From NCBI GenBank assembly GCA_963735045.1, contig CAVTIZ010000003.1, forward strand, positions 1,302,001-1,366,000: a DNA stretch of 64,000 nt, read 5' to 3'. Position 1 is the stretch's first letter, and the number at the start of each line of letters is the position of its first letter. The notes below the pieces were generated by a model. That model saw only the letters and a program-made list of their open reading frames with translations. It searched no databases and was not told where the DNA came from. Shown here piece after piece: positions 16,682 to 26,100 of the stretch. Made by a program: the position numbers and the translations under genes. The DNA is from Salsipaludibacter sp963735045 (GTDB taxonomy: Bacteria > Actinomycetota > Nitriliruptoria > Nitriliruptorales > Nitriliruptoraceae).

Positions 16682-17484
16682 GACAGGTCCTTTCGTGCCA
16701 TGCCGGGCACCTCGGTCAGCGTGCCGGCGGTGATCGCCTCCACGACCTGCTGTTGGGTCACCTGCGACGCGTCGAGGTTCCCGACGAGCTTGCCCAGGCG
16801 AAGGACCACGATCCGGTCCGCGACCTCGAACACGTCGTGCAGGTTGTGGGACACCAGCATGACGCCGAGTCCCTGGGAGCCGAGTCGCCCGACCAGGTCG
16901 AGGACCTGGCGGGTCTGGGCCACGCCCAGCGCGGCCGTGGGCTCGTCGAGGATCACGACCTTGGAGTTCCACATGACGGCCTTGCCCACGGCGACCGTCT
17001 GGCGCTGGCCCCCGGACAGTCCGGCGACCTTCTGGCGCACCGAACTGAGGGTGGTGACGGCCAGGCCCGCCATGGTGTCGGCGGCATCACGTTCCATCCG
17101 CTCCTCGTCGACCAGGCCGAAGCGAGTGGTGCGCTCCCGCCCGAGGAACATGTTCTCGACCACGTCGAGGTTGTCGGCCAGCGCAAGGTCCTGGTAGACG
17201 ATCTCGATGCCGAGCTCGGCGGCGTCGTGGGGGCCGGTGATCGCGACCTCGCGGCCCTCGAACTGGACCTCGCCCGCGTCGAACGGGTGGATGCCCGCCA
17301 CACCCTTGATCAGGGTGGACTTGCCGGCCCCGTTGTCGCCGACCAGCGCGACCACCTCACCGGCGTGCACGACGAGGTCGACGTCCTCGAGGGCCTGGAC
17401 GGCGCCGAAGCGCTTGGACACGCCCCGGAGCGCCAGCAGCGGTTCGCTGCCGGCGTCCGGGGCGTCGGAGGCGGGACCGGTCAC
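16678..17484 (-). CDS. Sugar ABC transporter ATP-binding protein (XylG/FrcA-like, single domain)
   Basis: 268 residues, one nucleotide-binding domain instead of the two found in RbsA/XylG. The motifs are complete: Walker A GDNGAGKS (49-56), Q-loop 'EIVYQDLAL', signature LSGGQRQ, Walker B 'VVILDEPTAALG' and the switch 'MLVSHN'. Single-domain versions are common in actinobacterial CUT2 importers and act as homodimers. Its stop overlaps the permease start by 4 bases, and its start lies 7 bases after the binding-protein stop, so the three genes form one transcript. The substrate is probably a pentose or related sugar. Confidence 0.88.
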   Translation of the reverse strand: MTGPASDAPDAGSEPLLALRGVSKRFGAVQALEDVDLVVHAGEVVALVGDNGAGKSTLIKGVAGIHPFDAGEVQFEGREVAITGPHDAAELGIEIVYQDLALADNLDVVENMFLGRERTTRFGLVDEERMERDAADTMAGLAVTTLSSVRQKVAGLSGGQRQTVAVGKAVMWNSKVVILDEPTAALGVAQTRQVLDLVGRLGSQGLGVMLVSHNLHDVFEVADRIVVLRLGKLVGNLDASQVTQQQVVEAITAGTLTEVPGMARKDLS

Positions 17485-17491
17485 GCCGGCG

Positions 17492-18736
17492 TCACCCGTT
17501 GGCCTGGCAGAACTCGGTCTCGGCGACGTCGCCGGTGCAGATGTCCTCCACGCTCCGGAACCCGTCGGCCACCACCGTGTCCATGATGTTGTCCTCGGTC
17601 ACCGCGACCGGCTCGAGCAGCAGGGACGGGACCTCCTTGGACCCGTTGTCCACGGTGTCGTCGACCTCGGGGCCCTCGCCGTTCATCAGCCCCACGGCCA
17701 ACTCGGCCGCGGCCGCGGTCTCGGCCACGATGCCCTTGTAGACGGTCATGCACTGGTTGCCCAGCGCGATGTTCTGCAGTCCCTCCACGGTCGCGTCCTG
17801 ACCGGTGATCGGGATCCCGGCCTGGTCACGGCTCAGCAATGCCTGGATGGCCGCGTTGGCCAGCCCGTCGTTGGCCGCGAGCACCGCGTCGACGTTGCCG
17901 TCCGCCGCGGTCAGCATCTGTTCGAAGATCACCAGGGCCTCCTGGTTGTCCCAGTCGGGGACGGACTGGTCGTCGACCTCGGTCCAGTCGCCGGAGTCGA
18001 ACAACGGGTTGATGACCCCGTCGTAACCGTTCTTGAACAGGGTGGCGTTGTTGTCGGTCGGGGACCCGTTGAGCACCGCCACGGCCGGGGTGTCGACGTC
18101 GACCTGCTCGTCGACGCACTCGACCAGGGTCTCGCCCTGCAGACGCCCGACGGCTTCGTTGTCGAACGACACGTAGTAGTCGGCGTCACCGTCCAGCGTC
18201 AGTCGGTCGTAGTCGATCACGGCCACGTCCTGCGCCTTGGCGTTGTCGATGATCGTGGCGCCGGACCCGGAGTCGAGGTTGGTCATCACCAGCACGGTCG
18301 CCCCGTTGGTGATGGCCTGCTCGGCCTGGTTCTGCTGGTTTGACGCGTCCCCCTCGGCGTTGAGGATCTGGAACTGGTCCTCGGACAACCCGAGGTCGGT
18401 GAAGGCCTGCTCGAAGCCCGGGCGGTCGTCGGTCTCCCACCGTGACGACGACGCCGAGTCCGGCAGCAGCACGGCCACCATCCCCTCAGCCCCTCCCCCG
18501 GCGGCCTCCGTCGACATCTCGCTGCCGCCCTCGGTCATGGCCTCGGACATCGTCTCGCTGCCGGCGTCGGAGGACGCCGCCTCGGACGCCGGTGCCTCGG
18601 ACGCCGGTGCCTCGGAGGCAGCATCCGACGAACTGGCGCCGTCGTCAGCGCCGTCGTCGCCACCACACCCGGCCAGCGCGAGCGCGGCGACGGTGGTGGC
18701 GGCGACGAGGCGCAGTGTGCGCGTCGTGGCGTTCAT
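17492..18736 (-). CDS. Sugar-binding lipoprotein of ABC transporter (XylF-like)
   Basis: 414 residues. A lipoprotein signal ends in LAGC (Cys24). A striking linker of about 60 residues rich in Ser, Ala and Glu, with repeated 'ASEAP' units, tethers the binding domain to the membrane. The periplasmic-binding-protein fold follows, with 'MVAVLLPDSASSSRWETDDR', 'ITNGATVLVMTNLDSGSGAT', 'VAVIDYDRLTLDGDADYYVS' and 'GIPITGQDATVEGLQNIALG'. The YDR and GQDA elements match D-xylose-binding XylF, suggesting a xylose or similar pentose ligand. ATG 18736 is preceded by GAAGGGAA. First gene of the importer operon; a 7-bp hairpin (18752-18770) sits in its leader. Confidence 0.85.
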   Translation of the reverse strand: MNATTRTLRLVAATTVAALALAGCGGDDGADDGASSSDAASEAPASEAPASEAASSDAGSETMSEAMTEGGSEMSTEAAGGGAEGMVAVLLPDSASSSRWETDDRPGFEQAFTDLGLSEDQFQILNAEGDASNQQNQAEQAITNGATVLVMTNLDSGSGATIIDNAKAQDVAVIDYDRLTLDGDADYYVSFDNEAVGRLQGETLVECVDEQVDVDTPAVAVLNGSPTDNNATLFKNGYDGVINPLFDSGDWTEVDDQSVPDWDNQEALVIFEQMLTAADGNVDAVLAANDGLANAAIQALLSRDQAGIPITGQDATVEGLQNIALGNQCMTVYKGIVAETAAAAELAVGLMNGEGPEVDDTVDNGSKEVPSLLLEPVAVTEDNIMDTVVADGFRSVEDICTGDVAETEFCQANG

Positions 18737-18751
18737 GGTGGTTCCCTTCGG

Positions 18752-18770
18752 GTGGGCCGTCTGGGCCCAC
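18752..18770 (-). promoter_or_regulatory. Leader hairpin upstream of the XylF-like gene
   Basis: GTGGGCC (18752-18758) pairs with GGCCCAC (18764-18770) around a 5-base loop, 16 bases upstream of the binding-protein ATG. Position just before the ribosome site suggests an mRNA-stabilising or attenuating role. No promoter consensus is obvious further upstream. Confidence 0.3.
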
Positions 18771-18904
18771 GGTGTCGGCATGGTCGGGGTCACGACGACC
18801 GGTCGGCCGTGATGCCTCGTGCGGCAACGATAGAGCGTTCTCATGCCGCGCGTCCACGTTCCCCCAGATTGCTTTCCGTCGTGCGCCGCGGGCCGCATCG
18901 ACCG

Positions 18905-18941
18905 GACCCCGACGACCCGCGGGACGCGGGCCGACGGGGTC
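18905..18941 (-). terminator. Terminator hairpin of the sugar isomerase gene
   Basis: GACCCCG (18905-18911) pairs with CGGGGTC (18935-18941), and inside it CCCGC pairs with GCGGG around a GGGAC loop, separated by a small internal loop. It lies 50 bases past the isomerase stop. A second stem, GGTGTCG/CGACACC (18953-18982), lies between it and the stop. Confidence 0.5.
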
Positions 18942-18989
18942 GGGATCACTGCGGTGTCGTCCGGTCGGATCCGGGCGACACCCGGGAGG

Positions 18990-19994
18990 TCACTCCGAGG
19001 AGAAGGCGGCGTCGAACGACGAGTCGGACGGCTCGATGGCGACGACCTTGCGGATGAACTCCTGGGCGTCGGGGCCGCCGAGCTGGCGGTCCATCCCGGC
19101 ATCCTCCCACTCCACCGAGATCGGGCCCTCGTAGCCGATCGAGTTGAGCATCCGGATCACGCCCTCCCACGGCACGTCGCCGTGGCCGGTGGACACGAAG
19201 TCCCAGCCACGCCGTGGGTCACCCCAGGCGAGGTGGGAGCCGAGGCGCCCGTTGCGCCCGTTGTCCTGGACCACCGACTCCTTGCAGTCGACGTGGTAGA
19301 TGCGATCCTGGAAGTCCCACAGGAAGCCCAACGGGTCGAGGTTCTGCCACATGAAGTGGCTCGGGTCGAAGTTGAGCCCGAACCCCTCGCGGTGGTCGAT
19401 CGCCTCCAGGGTGCGCACGGTCGTCCAGTAGTCGTAGGCGATCTCGGACGGGTGCACCTCGTGGGCGAACTTCACCCCGACCTCGTCGTAGACGTCGATG
19501 ATGGGGTTCCAGCGATCCGCGAAGTCCTGGTAGCCCGCGTCGATGGTCGCCTGCTCCACGGGAGGGAACATCGCGACGTAGTGCCAGATCGCCGAGCCGG
19601 TGAAGCCGATCACGACGTCGACGCCCAACTTGGCCGCCGCCCGGGCGGTGTCCTTCATGCGTTCTGCGGCTCGCTGGCGCACGCCCTCGGCGTCGCCGTC
19701 GCCCCAGATGTCGGCCGGGAGGATGTTCTTGTGGCGCTGGTCGATGATGGCGTCGCAGACCGCCTGGCCGACCAGGTGGTTGCTGATCGCGAACGTCTCC
19801 AGTCCGTGCTCGGCGAGGATCTCCTTGCGCGAGTCGATGTAGGAGTCGTCCTCGAGGGCCTTGTCGACCTCGAAGTGGTCACCCCAGCACGCCAGTTCCA
19901 GCCCGTCGTAGCCCCACTCGGCCGCGCTTCGGCAGATCTCGGTGAAGGGCATGTCGGCGAACTGGCCGGTGAACAGCGTCACGGGTCGGGTCAT
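18990..19994 (-). CDS. Sugar phosphate isomerase/epimerase-like TIM barrel protein
   Basis: 334 residues of the AP-endonuclease-2/xylose-isomerase-like fold (PF01261). Likely metal ligands lie in 'KFAHEVHPSE' (Glu), 'LNFDPSHF' (Asp, His), 'YHVDCKES' (His, Asp) and 'ISVEWED' (Glu). Such proteins epimerise or isomerise keto-sugars, or act on inositol and 3-keto-sugar derivatives. The start ATG 19994 has AGGA at a proper distance; the longer upstream frame runs through terminator hairpins and is rejected. It lies between the importer operon and the giant ThuA gene, so a role in catabolism of the imported or released sugar is likely. Confidence 0.82.
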   Translation of the reverse strand: MTRPVTLFTGQFADMPFTEICRSAAEWGYDGLELACWGDHFEVDKALEDDSYIDSRKEILAEHGLETFAISNHLVGQAVCDAIIDQRHKNILPADIWGDGDAEGVRQRAAERMKDTARAAAKLGVDVVIGFTGSAIWHYVAMFPPVEQATIDAGYQDFADRWNPIIDVYDEVGVKFAHEVHPSEIAYDYWTTVRTLEAIDHREGFGLNFDPSHFMWQNLDPLGFLWDFQDRIYHVDCKESVVQDNGRNGRLGSHLAWGDPRRGWDFVSTGHGDVPWEGVIRMLNSIGYEGPISVEWEDAGMDRQLGGPDAQEFIRKVVAIEPSDSSFDAAFSSE

Positions 19995-20060
19995 GTCGCG
20001 GGTCCTTGCTCGGAATGTCGGTGGTCGGGTGAGGGCCGCACCCCTCGGTGCGACGGTAGT

Positions 20061-20164
20061 GGGCCCGTGAACGGGCCCGGCCGGCCCGTCGACCACGTGT
20101 GCAGGCACGTGGTCGACGGGACCGGCGGGTTGTCCTGGTGCGGGGGTCCTCGGTCAGACCGAGG
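20061..20164 (-). terminator. Triple hairpin terminator region after the giant ThuA gene
   Basis: Three strong dyads follow the stop codon. CCTCGGTC/GACCGAGG (20148-20164) abuts the stop. CCCGTCGACCACGTG (20085-20099) pairs with CACGTGGTCGACGGG (20106-20120), a perfect 15-bp stem with a 6-base loop. GGGCCCGT/ACGGGCCC (20061-20078) has a 2-base centre. Together they should stop transcription of the 7.8-kb gene before the isomerase gene. Confidence 0.65.
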
Positions 20165-23100
20165 TCACTCGTCCTCCTCCAGGAAGTCGGGGGTCTCCAC
20201 GAACTTGGGGGCCTTGCCGTTGGACTTCTCGATCGCCTTGGCGTTGGCCGCGGCGTCCTTGTCCGTGTTCGCCGCCGAGCCGTCACCGTTGAGGTCGCGG
20301 ATCAGCTCGGTCAGGTCACGTGCCAGCAGGCGCTGGACGTCGTAGTCGTCGATGTCGCGGGCCTTGTCCCGAGCCTTCTGCAGCTCGGTGCGGGCCTGCG
20401 CCGTCCTGCCACGGTCGAGGTGACGCTCGGCACGCTGCACGTGCTTGGCGACCTCGTTGGCCTCCCTCGTGGTGATCAGGCCCGCCTCGGTGAACCGGTC
20501 CAGGTTGATGAACACGTCGGTGATCGACGTGCCCACCGTGAAGGTGATGGTCGTGGCGCGACGGTTGCCCGCCGAGTCACGAGCGACCACCTTCATCGTG
20601 TGCTCACCCAGGTCCAGGTCCCACAGTCCGAGCTCGAGCTCGAACGGCGAGTCACCGTTGTGGATCCGATCATCGTCCAGCCACACCCGCAGGAAGTCCA
20701 GGTCGGACTCACTGTCGGTCGCGGTCGCCACGATGTCCAGCACGCGCGAGTCACCGTAGGTCCCACCGTTGCGGACACCGGTGACCGTGATGGTCGGCTT
20801 CGTGGTGTCCGGCGGCGGCGTGACCGTGAAGTCCAGCCGCTGCGTGGTGTAGTTGCCCGCGACGTCGTGGGCCCGCACGAACAGCTCGTAGCTGCCCGGC
20901 TCCAGGCTGCCCGGCACGAACGGACCACCAGCCGGCAGGTCCCGGTCGATGATCACCCCGTCCAGGCGGACGCGGACGATCCGCACCCCCGACGTGGCGT
21001 CGGTGGCCGACCAGGTGACCTCGTCACCACCGCCCTGCGCGAACTCCTGGCCGTCGGTGATCCCGTCGACCATGAGCTCGGGGTTGGTCGTGTCGATGTC
21101 CATGGTGAACGACTCGACCTGCGAGGTCTCGTCGCCACGCACGGCCCGCACGTCCAGGGTGTGGCTGCCATCGGCATCCACGACCAGGACACCGTCGTCG
21201 TCGGCGACCCACTCGCCACCGTCGACCGAGAACTCGATCGTGGCGTCGTCGTTGGTCGTCGCGGTCACGGTCACGGGGCTGACGTACCAGCCGTCACGAC
21301 CATCCGGGTCGGCCGGGTCCAGCGTGACGTCCAGCGTCAACTCCTCCACCTCGTCGACCGTGCAGTCGGCGTCCTCGATCCCGGCGGCGGTGGCGATGCC
21401 ACCCCACAGGTGCTCGCGGAACAGGGTGTCGGTGGTGAAGCTGGCGTCGGTGTGGCCCAGCGCGGTGTACCAGGAGCGGCCACCGTCGTAGTCGTGGCAC
21501 CACGACATCGGGTGGTCACCCATCGCCAGGCCGCCCACGGCGTAGGTCGACTCGTCGATGGTCATGAGGACGTGGACGTCCTCACGCGGGTTCTCCATGA
21601 AGGAGTACCACTCGTCGACGCGGGTCCAGTCCTCGGGCAGCATCGACGTGGACGGGTGGTCCATGTCCTCGATGTTGAGCGTCGCCTCCGGGGTGCCCGG
21701 CGGGTGACCCTCGAAGTAGGCGCCGACGAGGTCGCCGTACCACTGCCAGTCGTACTCGGTGTCGCTGGCCGCGTGGACGCCGGCGAAGCCGCCACCGTCC
21801 TGGATGTAGGCCTCGAAGGCGTCCTGCTGGACCCCGTTGAGGACGTCACCCGTCGTGGACAGGAACACCACGGCGTCGAACTGTGCCAGGTACGACTCAC
21901 TGAAGAAGTTCGCGTTCTCGGTGATGTCGACCACGGCGCCGTTGGCGTTGGCCAACTCCGTGATGGCCTGCTTGCCCGCCGGGATGGACCCGTGGCGGAA
22001 GCCGGCCGTCTTGGAGAAGACCAGGATGCGTGGCGTGTCGTCGTCGGCGATGGTGAAGCTGGCCGACTCGATGTCGCTGGTGTTGCCGTCGACATCCGTG
22101 GCGCGGTACTCGACCACGTGGTTGCCGACTGCGCTCACCTCGACCTCGGTCGTGTACTCGCTCCACTCGCCACCGTCGATGCGGTACTCGACGTAGTCCA
22201 CCTCGGTGTCGTCCATGGCGGACAGGTCGACCGTGACGGTCCCGGACGAGGTGTCCAGGTCCACGCAGCCGATGGGCAGGCCGGTCGAACCGACGTGGAC
22301 CATGACCGACTGTGCGGTCGCCCGCGCAGCCCAGTCGGCGACACCGGTTGCGGTGGCGTTGCCGTCAGCGTCGGTGGTGAACCCGGCGGTCGGGTCCTGC
22401 GTGGCCGACAGCCACAACTCGTTCGGCGGCTCGGTCGCGCCGTCCGGGTCGTCGCGGTAGTGCGGCCCGTCCTCGCCACAGGCGAGGTCGTGCAGGTGCC
22501 CGCTGTACTGCGAGTTGGGCTCCAGGCCACCGACGTCGACGTTGATCGTGGTGGAGTCCTCCTCCACGATCATCTCGCCGGTGCCTTCGATGGCCGTGCC
22601 GGTGGTCGGCGTGAACGAGCCCTCGAAGGTCCCGAGCAGCGTGGCGGTCACGGTCGGCGGGGTGCCGTCGACCTCCTCCTCGACCACGTGGAAGTAGTCG
22701 AACGCGATCGGGACCGAGCCGTTGGTCTGGTTGGTCCCCACGGTGAAGGGACCGACCGAACCGCCCTCGGCGACGGCCGCGTTGGTCGCGCTGTCGGGCA
22801 TGTCGGTCCAGGTCTCACCATCGACCGAGTAGGACCCGGAGATGGTGTCGCCCGAACGGCTCAGGCGCAGCCACAGTTCGTCCTGGGGCGCCAGCGCCGG
22901 ACCGTTGACCGCCGTGACGGACCCGTCGATCTCGCTGAGGAGCTCGACGAGGCCACTGGGCGCACTGCCGGCGGCGTTGGTCACCACGTGGTCGAACTTC
23001 ACGTAGTTGTCGTCGTCCAGGTACAGGATCAGGCCACCCTGCTGGTACTGCTCGTACAGGGCGGAGGTGTTGAGCTTGGCCTCGACCGTCCACTCGTCCT

Positions 23101-26100
23101 CAGCCGGCTGCGGCTGGAGGATGAAGTTGGTCGGCTCGCCGTTCGGCGTCTGGTAGATGTCGCCGTCGCCGGTCTGGATGATCAGTTCGCCATCCGTGAC
23201 CTCGTAGGCGCTCTCGTCCACGCGCACGCTGTCGGTCCAGCGGCACAGGTCCAATTCGGACCCGTCGAACTCGTCGTTGGGGTCGACCGGGCCGGCGTTG
23301 CCGCCGCCACCGTTGCCGTCAGCACCCTCGTACCGGATCCAGTCGAAGCTGGCCTCCTCGTCGGCGGAGTTGTCGGTGCCGGACAGGGCCATCAGCCCCA
23401 TCTGCACGTCGTCCCAGCCAGCGATGCCCGTGACGGCGTCGATGGGCTGCCAGTCGGAGCCGTCGCTGGAGAAGAACGGCGTGACCGAACCCTCGGCGTC
23501 GACCATCAGCTGGAGGTAGATCTCGTCCGGGAAGGCTGCACCCAGTGCGGCGCTGTTGACCTCCGTCGGCGTGCCGTCGACCTCCCACAGGAACTGCACG
23601 ACCCGTGTTTCCGGGTTCGCGGCAGACGTGTCACGGCCCTCCACGACCAGCTTCACGTAGTTGTCGTCGTCCTGGTAGAGCAGCAGCCCGGCCTGCTCGT
23701 AGGCCTCGTAGGCCGCGACGTCGACGACGGTCGTGACCGACCCCGCGCCGTCCGGCAGGGGCCGGACCACGATGTTGGGGGTGTCGGTGTTGTTGGTCCC
23801 GTAGATGTCGGTCGCGCTGACCGGCAGCACCAGGTTGGAGTCCTCGACGCGCAGGTTCCCGTCGGGGCGGATCACGGTCCAGGCGCTGTCGAGGCTGGTG
23901 CCCTCGAAGTCGTCCTCGACCACGTTGCTCGCGGACGCACCGTCACCCACGTAGGCGAAGGACTCGAACGCGGCTTCCTCGTCGGCGGGCTGGTTGTTGC
24001 CCGACAGGGCGAACACGCCCATCTGGAGGTTCTCGAAGTTGGTCCGGTTCGCGGTGGTGCCGAAGTCGGTCCAGTTCTCGCCATCCGTGGAGTACGCGGG
24101 CTGGATGACGTCGTCGGTCCCGGTCAGGCGGATGTACACGGTGTCCGGGAACGCGGCACCGAGTGCGGCGCTGTTGTTCTCCGTCGGGCTGCCGTCGACC
24201 TCACTGACCAGCTGCATGACGCGGCTCGCCGGGTTGGCCTGGGCGTCCGTGCGACCCTCCATGACGAACTTGACGTAGTTGTCGTCGTCCTCGTAGAGGA
24301 TCAGGCCGGCCTGCTGGTAGGCGTCGTACAGCTGGGCCGTGACCTCGGTGGTGATCTCGAAGTCACCATCCGGCAGCGGCGTGTGCACGATGTTGGGCGT
24401 GTCGGTGTTGTTGGTCGAGTAGATGTCGGTCGCGGTCAGCGGCAGCACCAGGGTGGAGTCCTCCACCCGGAGGTTGCCGTCCGGACGCAGCACCGACCAG
24501 CGGGCGTCGAGCGAGTCGCCGTCGAAGTCGTCGACGAACCCACCTCCGCCGTCACAGTCGGGCCCTGGCGGGAAGTCGACCTCGATGTCGATCTCCGCGG
24601 TCGAGCTCGCACCGTCCGGGTCGGCCACGGTCACGATCGCCGTGTAGTCACCCGGGGAGTCGTAGGTGTGGGACACGTCGGCACCGTCGGCGACGCCACC
24701 GTCACCGAAGGTCCAGTCGTAGGTGAGCGGGGAGTCGCCCTCCGGGTCGGTCGCCGTCGCGGAGAAGTCCACGTCCAGCGGGGCCTCACCCGAGGTCGGG
24801 GTCGCGGTGGCGTCGATCGTCGGGGCGCGGTTGGAGCTCACGCCCTGGCCGTCGAAGTCCATGTAGTCGGCGTTGAACAGGTAGCCCGACGAGTTGTCGC
24901 TGGACTGTGCCACGAAGTAGATGGAGTCCGTGGTCGTCCCCGCGGGGATGTCCAGGGTCACCGTCTCGTAGGTCTGCCAGCCACCGGTCGGCTCCACGGT
25001 CGCCGAGGCGATCACGGGTCCGTCGGGGGCGTCGGCACGCAGTTCCAGGATGCCACCGTCGCCGGCCGAACCGACCGCGACGTCGACGGTGTCGATGCCC
25101 GACAGGTTCGCCGGGTCCATCGACCACCAGTCGCCGTCCTGGACGAAGCCGACATGGCTGCCCGCGGACGAATCGTCGCTGTCCTCGACCTCGACACCGG
25201 GGTCGTCGGTACCCGCACCGTCGGCCTGGCGGCCGGTCTCGGCGAAGTACTCGGCCTCGGTGTGGCGCAGGTTCAGCTTGACGACCTCCTGGGTCGTGAG
25301 GCTGCCGGCACCACCCTCGCCGCCCTGGTCGGTGTAGGTGAAGGTGATGACACCGAAGATGTCGGCACCCACGTGGCCGGTGTCACCGGGGATCGGGAAC
25401 TGGCCCGAGCACCCGGTGTACTGGTCGTAGGGGTGGGCGTGCTGGTCGTGGCCAAGTGCGGGCTGCGTGATCACGTCGTCGCAGTCGACCGTGCCGTCCT
25501 CGGCGTCGGTGACGTCGAGGTCGTAGGCGACCGTGTCACCGAAGGAGAAGAAGCCACCGTTGAGCGGGGCGTTCACGTCGATGACCGGCGCGCTGTTGCC
25601 GGCGGTGATCGTGACGCTGGCCGAGGCGGTGTCGCCCTCGTCGTCGGTCACGGTCAGCAGGGCGTTGAACTCGCCACCGGTGACGTAGGTGTAGGTGTCC
25701 TCGACGTTGGTCGAGTCCACGGTGCCGTCACCGTCGAAGTCCCACTCGACGGTCACGTCGCCACCGTCCGGGTCGTTGGACCTGGCGGCGGAGAAGTCCA
25801 CCTCCAGCGGGAGCGCACCGGCTCGGGGGTCGGCGTCGATGCGGGCGACCGGCGAGCGGTTCCCACCCACGTACTCGATCTTGTAGACACCCGAGTCGGG
25901 GTTGTTGTCCCCGTACCCGTTGCCCCACTCGACCACGTACAGGGCGCCGTCCGGACCCCAGAAGAAGTCCTGGGTGCGGACGAAGGACACGCCGCGGAAG
26001 ACCGAGTTGATCTTCTCGACCTTGTCGATGTCGTCGTCGACCTGGAAGGACCACCACGCGTTGTTGGTGCGGTTCCAGTCGGCGAAGATGTTCTTGCCGT

